This document shows, in pieces, positions 8,740 through 17,616 of a DNA stretch of 64,000 nt (position 1 is the first letter of the stretch; each line of letters opens with the position of its first letter). The translations under genes were made by a program, and so were the position numbers. The notes below the pieces were generated by a model that saw nothing but the letters and a program-made list of their open reading frames with translations, did not search any database and was not told the DNA's origin. The stretch comes from Longitalea arenae (lineage in GTDB: Bacteria; Bacteroidota; Bacteroidia; Chitinophagales; Chitinophagaceae), in the NCBI RefSeq assembly GCF_016924755.1, contig NZ_JAFFJX010000002.1, positions 372,001-436,000 on the forward strand. The letters are read 5' to 3'.

Positions 8740-8768
8740 AAAAGTTCCACTGTAGATACAGCGGAACC
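8740..8768 (-). terminator. Terminator of the T9SS cargo gene
   Basis: GGTTCCGCTGT and ACAGTGGAAC pair on the minus strand around a short ATCT loop with one mismatch, followed by CTTTTCTTTTC. It sits 35 nt after the stop codon of the gene at 8803. Confidence 0.6.
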
Positions 8769-8802
8769 ATTACTGTTTACCTAATATGAGGACCATTTAA
8801 AC

Positions 8803-9762
8803 CTACAACATTATTTTCTTAACCTCGCTCCATCCCTTGCTATCACTAACCCGTACTACATACACACCGGAGCCGGCGCTCATCGCGTCTACGATAAGCC
8901 GGTAAGAAGCCTGATGAAATTCCTTACGCACTACAACCTGTCCGCTCAGATTTATCAATTGTATAGAAACCTTATCTTTTACATCGCTGTTAAAATCGAT
9001 GGTAACTGTTTTGTTTGATGAAGCGTAGATGTTGGCGAGCTGGCTGTTTTCGCTGTTGCGCAGGCTGCGAATCGCGGAATAAAACACAACACCGCTTCTA
9101 TCTACCTGGCGTATGCGATAATACACCACTGCATCGGTTATATTTTTATCGGTATAACTGTATTTGTTCACCAGGTTTGAAGTGCCTGCACCGCTTATGA
9201 TGGCAAGCTGTTTCCAGTTGCGGGCATCGGCGCTTCTTTCTATTGCATAATACTGGTTGTTCAATTCCTCACTGGTTGTAAAGCTTACCTGAACATTTGC
9301 ACCCTGGCGGGTTACATAAAAAGATTGAAACTGTACAGGAAGAACAACTGTAGTTACAAAACCGTTACCGGTTGAATTGTCTGCGTAGCTATAGCCGGTT
9401 TGAACGCCCTGGGAGCCATTGAACTTAAGTACATTACCGATCCTTACCTGATCGTCATGATTGATGCCGGTTATTTTACCATCTACGTCTACAATAATGC
9501 GGCTGGCATCATTCATTCTTAATTTACCGCCATCCATATCGAGGGTGCCTTTCACGATCACCACAACATTATCGAGGTCGATATTGCGATCGAGCAAAAC
9601 GGTTTTGCCAAATGGAATGATTATGCTATCACCGCTTTGGGGCAGGCGGCTGGGCGTCCAGGTGGTTGATTGGTCCCAGTCTCCGTTTGAAGCGGTAATA
9701 TTACCTGCCATCAGGTTGGCAGTGATCAGCAGGGTTACAAGGGTAGTGTAGATCGATTTCAT
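8803..9762 (-). CDS. Secreted protein with T9SS type A C-terminal sorting domain
   Basis: 319 aa. Residues 1-19 are a signal peptide (MKSIYTTLVTLLITANLMAG). Residues about 25-110 resemble a G8-like beta domain (GDWDQSTTWTPSRLPQSGD, then repeated V-I-V strands). Residues 140-230 look like a fibronectin/Ig-type domain (PVQFQSFYVTRQGANVQVSF). Residues about 240-319 match the type A sorting domain (VSIQLINLSGQVV ... SGVYVVRVSDSKGW), which directs export across the outer membrane by the type IX system. No enzyme motif is visible. It is probably a surface or secreted protein of unknown role, and it stands alone with its own terminator. Confidence 0.85.
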   Translation of the reverse strand: MKSIYTTLVTLLITANLMAGNITASNGDWDQSTTWTPSRLPQSGDSIIIPFGKTVLLDRNIDLDNVVVIVKGTLDMDGGKLRMNDASRIIVDVDGKITGINHDDQVRIGNVLKFNGSQGVQTGYSYADNSTGNGFVTTVVLPVQFQSFYVTRQGANVQVSFTTSEELNNQYYAIERSADARNWKQLAIISGAGTSNLVNKYSYTDKNITDAVVYYRIRQVDRSGVVFYSAIRSLRNSENSQLANIYASSNKTVTIDFNSDVKDKVSIQLINLSGQVVVRKEFHQASYRLIVDAMSAGSGVYVVRVSDSKGWSEVKKIML

Positions 9763-10066
9763 GGGGTAAACAGTTTCGCCTTAGTATTTTCAATACACGT
9801 ACCTGAATTTTTTAACATAGGTAAAAACAGGGCTGGCAATAACCGTATAAATGACCTTTTTTCCTGTACAAACAAGTGAGCTTCAGTTGGATATCAATTT
9901 TTCATAATTTCTCAAAAAAACATTTTTTCCTGCCCGGGAACCAGCCGCCAGGCAGCGGAAACATTCCCATATATGGAAAACTTTTACAATAAGGGGAACC
10001 ATTTAAGGGTCACGGAGGGTTATCAGTTAAGAGAAAAATAGAGTTGATAGTGTTAATAAAGGAAAA
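9763..10066. other. Gene-free stretch upstream of the tandem repeats
   Basis: Nothing recognisable is seen here. It should hold the promoter of the T9SS cargo gene near 9763-9850 (minus strand), but no convincing TAnnTTTG box was found. Confidence 0.4.
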
Positions 10067-10527
10067 GCAGGGTGTGGTATAGCCTTACTGGAAAGGACCT
10101 GGCTGGTTGGTGCAGCTGAAAGACGGGATAAAATTGATATGTTGACAAAGTCAGCGATGGAAGACCTAACGAGTTGACCGGTTAACCAGGAGATAGGTTG
10201 ACAATGTTGATATGTTGCTAAAGTAAATGCAGGGTGTAATATAGCCTTACTGGAAAGGAGTTGGCTGGTTGGTGCAGCTGAAAGACGGGAGAAAATTGAT
10301 ATGGTTGACAAAGTCAGCGGGAATGGGAGACCTAACGAGTTGACCGGTTAACCAGGTGATAGGTTGATAAAGTTGATATGTTGATAAGGAAACCAGTGTT
10401 TTGGATACTGTACCTTATGAAAGAAGTCAACCAGTTGATAAAGGTAATAAAGTTAATAAAGTTCAGGCGGGAATGAGAGTCGCTAAGAGGTTGACCGGTT
10501 ATCAGAGTGAATATGTTGATAAAGGAA
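10067..10527. repeat. 162-bp direct repeat, two tandem copies plus a partial third
   Basis: Copies start at 10067 and 10229 (both begin GCAGGGTGT) and run through ATAGCCTTACTGGAAAGGA, TGCAGCTGAAAGACGGGA, GACCTAACGAGTTGACCGG and a GTTGATA-word tail. Most positions match. A degenerate third copy (about 10440-10527) keeps GGGAATGAGAG and GTTGACCGGTTA. Inside each copy there are 8- to 9-nt words such as GTTGATAAA. Open frames across it are repeat artefacts. Confidence 0.85.
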
Positions 10528-10575
10528 GGGGGCTCGCTTAAACTTTTTTCCGGACCTTGCGCCGCCAAATTATTT

Positions 10576-10624
10576 GCCCATTGCCCATTGCCCATTGCCC
10601 ATTGCCCATTGCCCATTGCCCATT
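10576..10624. repeat. Seven perfect copies of the heptamer GCCCATT
   Basis: Units begin at 10576, 10583, 10590, 10597, 10604, 10611 and 10618. The array ends one base before the rnc stop codon (minus strand, 10626-10628). It is the only array in the window with no variation between units, so it may be young or length-variable. Confidence 0.95.
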
Positions 10625-10625
10625 G

Positions 10626-11369
10626 CTATTCCTCCTCGGCGGCTTCTGTTTTATTGAGGCCCAGTTTATCAATGGCGATGGCGGCGGCTATCTGGCTGGC
10701 GTCTTTTTTATTATAGGCTTTGCCTTCGGCCAGTAATTCGCCATCGACAACGGCGCCGATGGTGAAGAGGCGGCGGCCTCCCTCGATACGTTCATCAAGG
10801 GTTTCAAATTCGAGGTTTTTGCCATTCTTATTGGCCCAGCCGTATAATTTGTTCTTATGGTTGATCTCCAGGTTCTCCAGGTCTTCCATATATAAATGGG
10901 GTATGATGATGCATTCGAACACCCATTGCTTGGTCTTCTTAAAACCCCGGTCGAGGTAAATGGCGCCGACCACCGCTTCCAGGGTATTACCAAAGATCTG
11001 GCTCATCTTTAGCGAGTTGTCGAACTTATTGTAGAAGGTGATCTTTTTCAAGCCCATTTTGATGGCGATCTCATTAAGCTTGTTACGGTTCACCATCTTC
11101 GAGCGCATTTCGGTGAGAAAACCTTCTTCTTTGTAGGGATATTTCTTAAAAAGAAAATCGGCTACGATCCCACTGAGTATTGCATCTCCGAGGTATTCGA
11201 GCCGTTCATTATTTTCGTCGGCATTATCCCTTACAGACCTATGTGTAAGGGCAGCCTTATATAATGCGAGCTTGCCCGGGGTAAAACCCAGTACATTACG
11301 CAGATTCTTTTTAAAAGAAAGATTCTCTTCTTTGCCTAAAAAGCGGTCCAGGATTCCCACAATTGTCAA
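10626..11369 (-). CDS. rnc: Ribonuclease III
   Basis: 247 aa double-strand-specific endoribonuclease for rRNA and mRNA processing. The RNase III signature NERLEYLGDAILSGIVADF (about residues 55-73) carries the Mg-binding acidic residues, and the second acidic site is in GNTLEAVVGAIYLDRG. The double-stranded RNA-binding domain is at about 175-240 (NHKNKLYGWANKNGKNLEFE ... DASQIAAAIAIDKLG). It is last in the acpP-fabF-rnc order common in bacteria, 94 nt after fabF. Its stop codon is one base from the GCCCATT array. Confidence 0.95.
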   Translation of the reverse strand: MTIVGILDRFLGKEENLSFKKNLRNVLGFTPGKLALYKAALTHRSVRDNADENNERLEYLGDAILSGIVADFLFKKYPYKEEGFLTEMRSKMVNRNKLNEIAIKMGLKKITFYNKFDNSLKMSQIFGNTLEAVVGAIYLDRGFKKTKQWVFECIIIPHLYMEDLENLEINHKNKLYGWANKNGKNLEFETLDERIEGGRRLFTIGAVVDGELLAEGKAYNKKDASQIAAAIAIDKLGLNKTEAAEEE

Positions 11370-11463
11370 TCTACTAATTTTTCATTAAGCCAAAAAATCA
11401 TAAATAGGGCCAGGAGTCCGCAGCCATCAAAATCATTAGTTCATCAACTCGCAGCGTATAAAG

Positions 11464-12717
11464 TTACGCTTTATATTTTTTCACGATCACACAGGCATTA
11501 TGCCCTCCAAACCCGAAAGTATTACTTAATGCAGCACGTACCGGGCGCTGCTGGGCTTTGTCAAAAGTGAAATTTAAACGTTGATCCAGTTCCGGGTCAT
11601 CGTTAAAATGGTTGATGGTAGGTGGAACGATATCGTGTACCACGCTCATGATACAGGCTATGGCTTCAACTACGCCGGCAGCACCTAAGCAGTGACCGGT
11701 CATGGATTTGGTTGAACTAATGTTTACATTATAGGCGTGTTCACCAAAAACATCGGTTATGGCTTTCACTTCGGCTATATCACCGAGCGGTGTAGAAGTT
11801 CCGTGGGTATTAATATAATCTATATCCTCGGGCTTCATGCCGGCGTCTTCAAAAGCGGCCAACATAACGTTTTTAGCGCCCAATCCTTCAGGATGCGGGG
11901 CTGTAATATGATGGGCATCGGCTGTAGCTCCACAACCGGCGATCTCGCAATAGATCTTTGCACCACGTTTTAACGCGTGTTCGAGTTCTTCTACTACCAG
12001 TACGCCGGAACCTTCGCCCATAACAAAACCATCGCGTTCTTTATCATAGGGACGGCTGGCTGTTTTAGGATCTTCGTTACGCTCGCTCAGGGCTTTCATC
12101 GCATTGAAACCACCTACCCCTGCTTCGCTGATAACACTTTCAGCACCGCCGGTAAGAATGATATCGGCCTTGCCAAGCCTGATGAGGTTAAACGCATCCA
12201 TGATAGCATTGGTAGAAGAGGCGCAGGCACTTACCACGGCAAAGTTAGGGCCGCGAAAACCATGCCGCATAGAAATGTGACCAGCTGCAATATCCAGGAT
12301 CATCTTGGGAATGAAGAAAGGATTGTAGCGGGGGGTTCCATCGCCTTTGGCAAAGTTCATCACTTCTTCCTGGAAGGTGATCAAACCACCGATACCGCTG
12401 GCGAATACGACGCCTACCCGGTCAACGTTTACGTTGTCTTTGTTTATACCGGCATCGAGCACTGCCTGATCGCTGGAGATAATGGCAGTTTGGGTGAACC
12501 GGTCAATTTTGCGGGCTTCCTTACGATCGAGGAAGTTCAACGGATCGAAATTCTTTAACTCGCAGGCAAAGCGTGTTTTGAACTTTGAGGCATCAAACTG
12601 GGTAATAAAATCGGCACCGGATACTCCGTTAATGAGTCCGTTCCAATATTCCTGTAAACTGTTACCGATTGGTGTAAGGGCACCAATACCGGTTACAACA
12701 ACTCTTTTCAATTGCAT
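11464..12717 (-). CDS. fabF: 3-oxoacyl-ACP synthase II (KAS II)
   Basis: 417 aa condensing enzyme that elongates acyl-ACP with malonyl-ACP in fatty acid synthesis. The catalytic Cys is in VVSACASSTNAI (about residue 165). The two His residues are in NTHGTSTPLGD and KSMTGHCLGAAG, and the C-terminal glycine motif is FGFGGHNA. I chose ATG at 12717 (MQLKRVVVTGIGALTPIG), the universal FabF start; the frame is open 16 codons upstream but that adds an unrelated LRRRISYLK segment. acpP lies 104 nt upstream and rnc follows, so one operon is likely. Confidence 0.95.
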   Translation of the reverse strand: MQLKRVVVTGIGALTPIGNSLQEYWNGLINGVSGADFITQFDASKFKTRFACELKNFDPLNFLDRKEARKIDRFTQTAIISSDQAVLDAGINKDNVNVDRVGVVFASGIGGLITFQEEVMNFAKGDGTPRYNPFFIPKMILDIAAGHISMRHGFRGPNFAVVSACASSTNAIMDAFNLIRLGKADIILTGGAESVISEAGVGGFNAMKALSERNEDPKTASRPYDKERDGFVMGEGSGVLVVEELEHALKRGAKIYCEIAGCGATADAHHITAPHPEGLGAKNVMLAAFEDAGMKPEDIDYINTHGTSTPLGDIAEVKAITDVFGEHAYNVNISSTKSMTGHCLGAAGVVEAIACIMSVVHDIVPPTINHFNDDPELDQRLNFTFDKAQQRPVRAALSNTFGFGGHNACVIVKKYKA

Positions 12718-12821
12718 AGCTCTTGCCAGAGGGAGTTTTAAGTAAGAAATCCGCCTTCGCAGCATGCGCCCAGCTACCGAAAGCGGATTTAATTTATTGC
12801 ACCTGATCTACAGTATTCAAT

Positions 12822-13058
12822 TTACTTAGCATGCTCTTCTAAGTAAGCAACAGCCTGGCCAACAGTAGTAATTGTTTCGGCCTGTTCATCAGGGATGGAA
12901 ATATTGAACTCCTTTTCAAATTCCATAATTAATTCCACGGTGTCGAGCGAATCGGCACCCAAATCATTGGTGAAAGAAGCCTCATTGGTAACCTCTGCTT
13001 CTTCTACACCAAGCTTATCAACAATGATCTTTTTTACTCTTGTTGCGATGTCTGACAT
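12822..13058 (-). CDS. acpP: Acyl carrier protein
   Basis: 78 aa, acidic. The phosphopantetheine attachment site is S37 in [13 protein letters not shown]. It carries acyl chains for fatty acid and lipid synthesis and is the partner of FabF encoded next to it. First gene of the acpP-fabF-rnc unit, with a good promoter just upstream (13083-13111). Confidence 0.97.
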   Translation of the reverse strand: MSDIATRVKKIIVDKLGVEEAEVTNEASFTNDLGADSLDTVELIMEFEKEFNISIPDEQAETITTVGQAVAYLEEHAK

Positions 13059-13082
13059 TTTTGTAAAGTTTAGTTACGGCTG

Positions 13083-13111
13083 CAAAAATATAGATTTTGG
13101 AATAATGACAA
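13083..13111 (-). promoter_or_regulatory. Probable acpP promoter (TTG-N18-TATTTTTG)
   Basis: On the minus strand, TTG (13111-13109) lies 18 nt before TATTTTTG (13090-13083), which fits the Bacteroidota primary sigma consensus TTTG-N19-TAnnTTTG. The -7 box ends 24 nt before the acpP ATG. Confidence 0.65.
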
Positions 13112-13323
13112 TAAAAGGCTGGTTTTTAATTAATCTTGTTAATATTTTGTGATTTACCGGTTTTGTAGTACTATCCCAGCCAATCCCCGAAGCCATCGGG
13201 ACCCCTTAAACGGTCGGACACTTATTTTTATGCTTTACAGGCCCGTTTATTTTTCGATAACGTTATAGGGACAAATAAATGGTAAATCCTTATATTGCAG
13301 CGCACTACCCCCAATAAGTTGGC

Positions 13324-13752
13324 ATGGCTTTAAAAATAATAGATCATGGTTCCCGGGAGTACCAGCAAATGGTTCAGCTGCGTAATGAAATATTACGGAG
13401 GCCACTGGGCTTGCAATTTACCCCCGAAGAGCTGGAAAAGGAAAAAGAGGAGATCTTAATCGGCGCCTTTGAAGAAGAAAAGATGCTGGGCTGCTGTATG
13501 CTCATCAAGCAGGACCCCGTATCGGTTCGCTTGCGCCAGATGGCTGTATTAAATAACCTCCAGGGTAAGGGTATCGGCCGCGCCCTTATGCAGTTTGCCG
13601 AAAACATCGCCCGCGACCGCGGCTTTCAAAAGATCACCATGCATGCCCGAAAGACGGCCGTTGGTTTTTATGAAAAACTCGGTTACCGGGTATGCGGCCA
13701 GGAGTTCGAAGAGGTTACCATCCCCCACTATGTCATGGAAAAACTGCTCTGA
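13324..13752 (+). CDS. GNAT family N-acetyltransferase
   Basis: 142 aa, a single GNAT domain. The acetyl-CoA pyrophosphate loop is LQGKGIGRALM (about residues 80-90), followed by the ITMHARKTAVGFYEKLGY strand-helix that ends most GNAT domains. The N-terminal LRNEILRRPLG resembles ElaA-like members. The acceptor substrate is unknown. Single gene facing mfd. Confidence 0.85.
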   Translation: MALKIIDHGSREYQQMVQLRNEILRRPLGLQFTPEELEKEKEEILIGAFEEEKMLGCCMLIKQDPVSVRLRQMAVLNNLQGKGIGRALMQFAENIARDRGFQKITMHARKTAVGFYEKLGYRVCGQEFEEVTIPHYVMEKLL

Positions 13753-13814
13753 GTGTAATCAACTTTAATGGAGATCTAATGGCTGCAGCGGAAGGCAACA
13801 GGATACTGCTGCAC

Positions 13815-16800
13815 CTATGACGCCGTAGCTTCCTTCGAGGTTACAAACTGTTTCATTTGTGAAAGGAAACGAACCATCTTTTGCATACCCGTCATGTCTT
13901 CTACCACCAGCATAAATAATTTTCCGTTCTGCTTCAACCGGGCCTTATTGGTCTGGGTTTGAATAAAAGTGAGAATGTTATGAAATACAGGTGATTCAAA
14001 ATAGGGCGAGTCGGCCTTATTGATAAAGTAGCACTTCAGCGTTTCATCTTTCAGCAACATCTTTTCGAAGCCCAGCTCTACGGCCAGCCGGCGGCATCGC
14101 ACCGTATCGAACAGGTCTTCCACCTGTTGTGGAATGGGTCCAAAGCGGTCTTGCAATTCCAGGGCGAAGGCCTGCAGCTCTTCTTCATTATCACAATTAT
14201 CCAGGCGGGTGTATAGGGTGAGGCGTTCCGTAATACTTTCAACGTAACTGTCAGGTATCAATATTTCCAGGTCGGTATCAATGGTACAGTCCTGCACATA
14301 ATCTTCCTGTTTCGAGATCTCGGCCTTAAACAGTTCACGGAACTGGGTGCGTTTAAGCTCCTTGATAGCTTCTTCCAGCACCTTCTGGTACATTTCGAAA
14401 CCGATCTCGGCCATAAAGCCGCTTTGCTCACCACCCAGCAGGTTACCTGCTCCCCGGATATCGAGGTCACGCATCGCGATCTGGAAGCCACTGCCCAGCT
14501 CGCTGTGCTGCTCCAGGGTTTGCAAGCGCTTTCTTGAATCGGGTGGCAGGGTGCTCATGGGCGGCGCCAGCAGATAACAGAATGCTTTCTTGTTGCTGCG
14601 CCCTACCCTGCCTCGCAACTGGTGCAGATCGCTTAGCCCGAAGTGATGGGCATTGTTGATGATGATGGTATTTACGTTGGGGATGTCTACACCACTTTCA
14701 ACGATATTGGTACAAATAAGCACATCGTACTTCTTGTCGATAAAGTCTAGGATGCGTTCTTCCAGAACATGTCCTTCCAGCTGACCATGGGCAAAACCAA
14801 TGCTCAGGTCGGGACATAAACCCAGGAGCAAAGCCGCCATTTCTGAGAGGCCCTGAATGCGGTTATGAATAAAGAATACCTGTCCGCCCCGTTCGGTCTC
14901 ATAATAAATGGCATCCCTGATGAAGTCCTGGTTAAACACCTGCACTTCGGTTTGTATAGGCTGCCGGTTAGGCGGCGGGGTATTGATAATGCTAAGGTCC
15001 CGGGCGCCCATGAGGCTGAACTGCAGCGTACGGGGAATTGGCGTTGCCGTTAAGGTGAGGCAGTCTACATTCGTACGCAGGGTCTTGATCTTTTCCTTAT
15101 GGGCCACACCGAATTTCTGCTCTTCGTCAATGATCAGGATGCCCAGGTCTTTGTATTTAACTTCCTTGCCTAAGAGCGCGTGGGTTCCAATGATAATATC
15201 TATTTTGCCTTCTTCCAGTTTCTTTAAGGTTTCCTTTTTCTCTTTGGAAGATTTGAAACGGTTTAAATAATCTACCGTAACCGGGAAATCTTTCAGGCGC
15301 TCACTGAAAGTTTTGTAATGCTGGAAGGCCAGGATGGTAGTTGGCACCAGTACGGCGGCCTGCTTCCCATCACAACAGCTTTTAAAGGCTGCACGTATAG
15401 CGATCTCCGTTTTTCCAAAACCAACGTCACCGCATACCAGCCGGTCCATAGGCGATGGCGATTCCATATCTTTTTTTACATCGCTGGTGGCCTTGCTTTG
15501 GTCGGGGGTATCTTCATAAATGAAAGAAGCTTCCAGCTCGGTTTGCATGTAGTTATCCGGCGCATGCTGAAAGCCTTGCTGCGCCTTACGTTGCGCATAA
15601 AGGGTAATGAGGTCGAAAGCAATTTCCTTAACCTTGGTTTTGGTCTTTTCTTTCAGTTTGTTCCAGGCATCGCTGCCCAGCTTGTTCACTTTGGGTATAC
15701 TTCCTTCCTTACCGGTATATTTCGAGATCTTATGCAGCGAGTTAATGTTCACATACAGGATATCGCTGTCTTTATAAATGATGCGCACCGCCTCCTGCAA
15801 TTTGCCATTCGATTCCAGTTTTTGCAAGCCGCTGTAAATGCCTACGCCATGATCGATATGGGTAACATAATCGCCGGGCTGCAATTCGCGCAGGGTACGC
15901 AGGGTAATGGCCTTATTCTTATTATAGGCCTGTTTCACCTTGTATTTATGGTAACGCTGGAAGATCTGGTGATCGGTATAACAGATCACTTTCAGATCTT
16001 CATCAATAAAGCCTTCGTGTATGGAGGTTGGCACCGGCGTAAACTGAATGCCGGCTTTCAGGTCCTCAAAAATGCTGTTCAACCGTTCCAGCTGCCGCGG
16101 GTTCTCGGCAAACAGGTAGAGGCTGAACTTTTTGGCCTCCCATGATTTCAGGTCCCTGATCAGCAGATCGAACTGGCGGTTGAAAGCTGGCTGGTCTTTC
16201 GTATTAAAGTCAATGGTGAATGGGGTATGGTCAATGGTCAATGGTGAATGGTCAACAGGCCCCTGATCATTTATGAAGCCTGCGGAATGGCCAAACTCAA
16301 CCACATGCCGGCCGGCTAACTGTTGCTTTAATGAACTGCCTGAAATAAACTCGTCGGCCTTTATAGTTGTTTTTATCGTCTTATCATCTTCTTCTGCAGC
16401 CTCTTTAGGCACGGCATTGCTGGACTGCATTTCCAGGAACAGGTGCAGGTCTTCTTCCTGGGTCAGGAGTTTTTCTTTGGTCAGCTCCCAGTCCTGGAAC
16501 CAGTAAATGGTATTTGCCGGCAAAAATTCGAACAGGGAGATCTTATCATCCTCGTCGAACTGCGTTTCTACATTGGGAATGATGCTGACCTGTAATAATT
16601 TCCGTTCGCTCAACTGGGTTTCAGGATCGAAAATGCGGATGGAATCTACATCATTGCCGAACAATTCAACCCGGTAAGGCTTTTCGTTGCCGAATGAATA
16701 AATATCCAGGATACCACCGCGTAAGGCGAACTGCCCGGGCTCGTACACAAAATCAGTAGAAGAGAACCCATAGTCAACCAGCTGCCGCAGGAGGCCTTCC

Positions 16801-17282
16801 ACATCTATAACGTCGCCCGACTTTAGATAAATGATATTTCCGGCCAGTGTTTTGGGCAGCACCACTTTTTCGAACAAGGCCTCTGGGTAAGTAATGAGGG
16901 CGCCTACCCGGTTGCTGCCTGCCATGGGAGAAGAAAAGCGGGTAAGCGCTTCTGTACGCAACATCACATGCGAGGAATTCAGCAGCCGGAAATTCTTCCT
17001 GTTCTTGAACGAGCTGGGAAAGAAAAAGAGGTTCAGCGCATTGGTAAGGTTTTCCAGCGAATTGTGCATGTAAGCCGCCGATTCGGCATCTTCACACACA
17101 ATAACATGATTGAGCTGGCTGCAGGCATCGTGCTGAAAAATGGTGCCAATGACAAAGGCCGGGGAGCTGCCATGCAGGTTTTTGCAAAAAATTTGTTGAG
17201 GTTGGGCAAAAGTCAGCCTGTCCGCCAGTTGGAAAAGGCGGGGGTTATTTTTATACGCGTCGAGCAACACCTGCAAATTCAT
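13815..17282 (-). CDS. mfd: Transcription-repair coupling factor (Mfd)
   Basis: 1155 aa DNA translocase that removes stalled RNA polymerase and recruits UvrA. The UvrB-homology part covers about residues 1-330. The CarD-like RNA polymerase interaction domain starts near 465 (LQPGDYVTHIDHGVGIYSG). Walker A is CGDVGFGKTEIA (about 617), the DEEQ box is near 717 (LIIDEEQKFG), and TLTATPIPRTL follows. The helicase C lobe carries QLRGRVGRS, and the TRCF domain is at the C-terminus. Residues about 342-358 (GPVDHSPLTIDHTPFTID) are encoded by a heptad-word array (16210-16258) in the linker before CarD and look like an in-frame repeat insertion. The frame is otherwise intact. Confidence 0.96.
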   Translation of the reverse strand: MNLQVLLDAYKNNPRLFQLADRLTFAQPQQIFCKNLHGSSPAFVIGTIFQHDACSQLNHVIVCEDAESAAYMHNSLENLTNALNLFFFPSSFKNRKNFRLLNSSHVMLRTEALTRFSSPMAGSNRVGALITYPEALFEKVVLPKTLAGNIIYLKSGDVIDVEGLLRQLVDYGFSSTDFVYEPGQFALRGGILDIYSFGNEKPYRVELFGNDVDSIRIFDPETQLSERKLLQVSIIPNVETQFDEDDKISLFEFLPANTIYWFQDWELTKEKLLTQEEDLHLFLEMQSSNAVPKEAAEEDDKTIKTTIKADEFISGSSLKQQLAGRHVVEFGHSAGFINDQGPVDHSPLTIDHTPFTIDFNTKDQPAFNRQFDLLIRDLKSWEAKKFSLYLFAENPRQLERLNSIFEDLKAGIQFTPVPTSIHEGFIDEDLKVICYTDHQIFQRYHKYKVKQAYNKNKAITLRTLRELQPGDYVTHIDHGVGIYSGLQKLESNGKLQEAVRIIYKDSDILYVNINSLHKISKYTGKEGSIPKVNKLGSDAWNKLKEKTKTKVKEIAFDLITLYAQRKAQQGFQHAPDNYMQTELEASFIYEDTPDQSKATSDVKKDMESPSPMDRLVCGDVGFGKTEIAIRAAFKSCCDGKQAAVLVPTTILAFQHYKTFSERLKDFPVTVDYLNRFKSSKEKKETLKKLEEGKIDIIIGTHALLGKEVKYKDLGILIIDEEQKFGVAHKEKIKTLRTNVDCLTLTATPIPRTLQFSLMGARDLSIINTPPPNRQPIQTEVQVFNQDFIRDAIYYETERGGQVFFIHNRIQGLSEMAALLLGLCPDLSIGFAHGQLEGHVLEERILDFIDKKYDVLICTNIVESGVDIPNVNTIIINNAHHFGLSDLHQLRGRVGRSNKKAFCYLLAPPMSTLPPDSRKRLQTLEQHSELGSGFQIAMRDLDIRGAGNLLGGEQSGFMAEIGFEMYQKVLEEAIKELKRTQFRELFKAEISKQEDYVQDCTIDTDLEILIPDSYVESITERLTLYTRLDNCDNEEELQAFALELQDRFGPIPQQVEDLFDTVRCRRLAVELGFEKMLLKDETLKCYFINKADSPYFESPVFHNILTFIQTQTNKARLKQNGKLFMLVVEDMTGMQKMVRFLSQMKQFVTSKEATAS
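16210..16258. repeat. Heptad-word array inside the mfd coding region
   Basis: Seven consecutive 7-nt units: TCAATGG (three times), TGAATGG (twice), GGTATGG and a final TCAACAG. The same words occur in intergenic arrays at 20950-20970 and, as CCATTCA and CCATTGA, at 61890-61917. Here they lie in frame within mfd. Confidence 0.9.
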
Positions 17283-17310
17283 ATCAGCGGCGCAAAGATA
17301 CGGGAAAACA

Positions 17311-17350
17311 CAATTAGCTAATTTGCTGATTTGCTAATGTGTTAATGCCG
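17311..17350. repeat. 8-nt word array upstream of mfd
   Basis: Five units of exactly 8 nt: CAATTAGC, TAATTTGC, TGATTTGC, TAATGTGT, TAATGCCG. It begins 28 nt upstream of the mfd ATG and uses the same words as the iscA/iscS arms. Confidence 0.8.
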
Positions 17351-17467
17351 CAGAACTACTTTTAACAATATTGAGATTGGTACCGGGCGCCAGTAACGAG
17401 GACTTGAATTTCGGTCACTCCACAAGTTATCGGATCCTCCAAATCTTTGCCCGGTGTACGGAAACCC

Positions 17468-17523
17468 CGGAACTGACAACTGCCTTCCTTCCAGCCTGAA
17501 ACATGGAACTTGCAACCCTTAAC
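17468..17523. repeat. Heptad-word array (AAC words)
   Basis: Units such as CGGAACTG, CTGAAAC, ATGGAAC, TTGCAAC and CCTTAAC with a mostly 7-nt period, in the otherwise gene-free gap 17283-17616. Confidence 0.6.
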
Positions 17524-17616
17524 TGATTTGCACCACCGCCCATTCAACGACGGACCAATTTTGCCAATGCCCATAAATCGACTAACTTATGACGAGTTAT
17601 CAAAATTGCAAACCAT

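Noticed and set aside
10332-10616. Minus-strand frame starting with MGNGQWAMGNGQWAN
   Set aside because: It is the translation of the GCCCATT array and the flanking GTTGATA words; no protein features.
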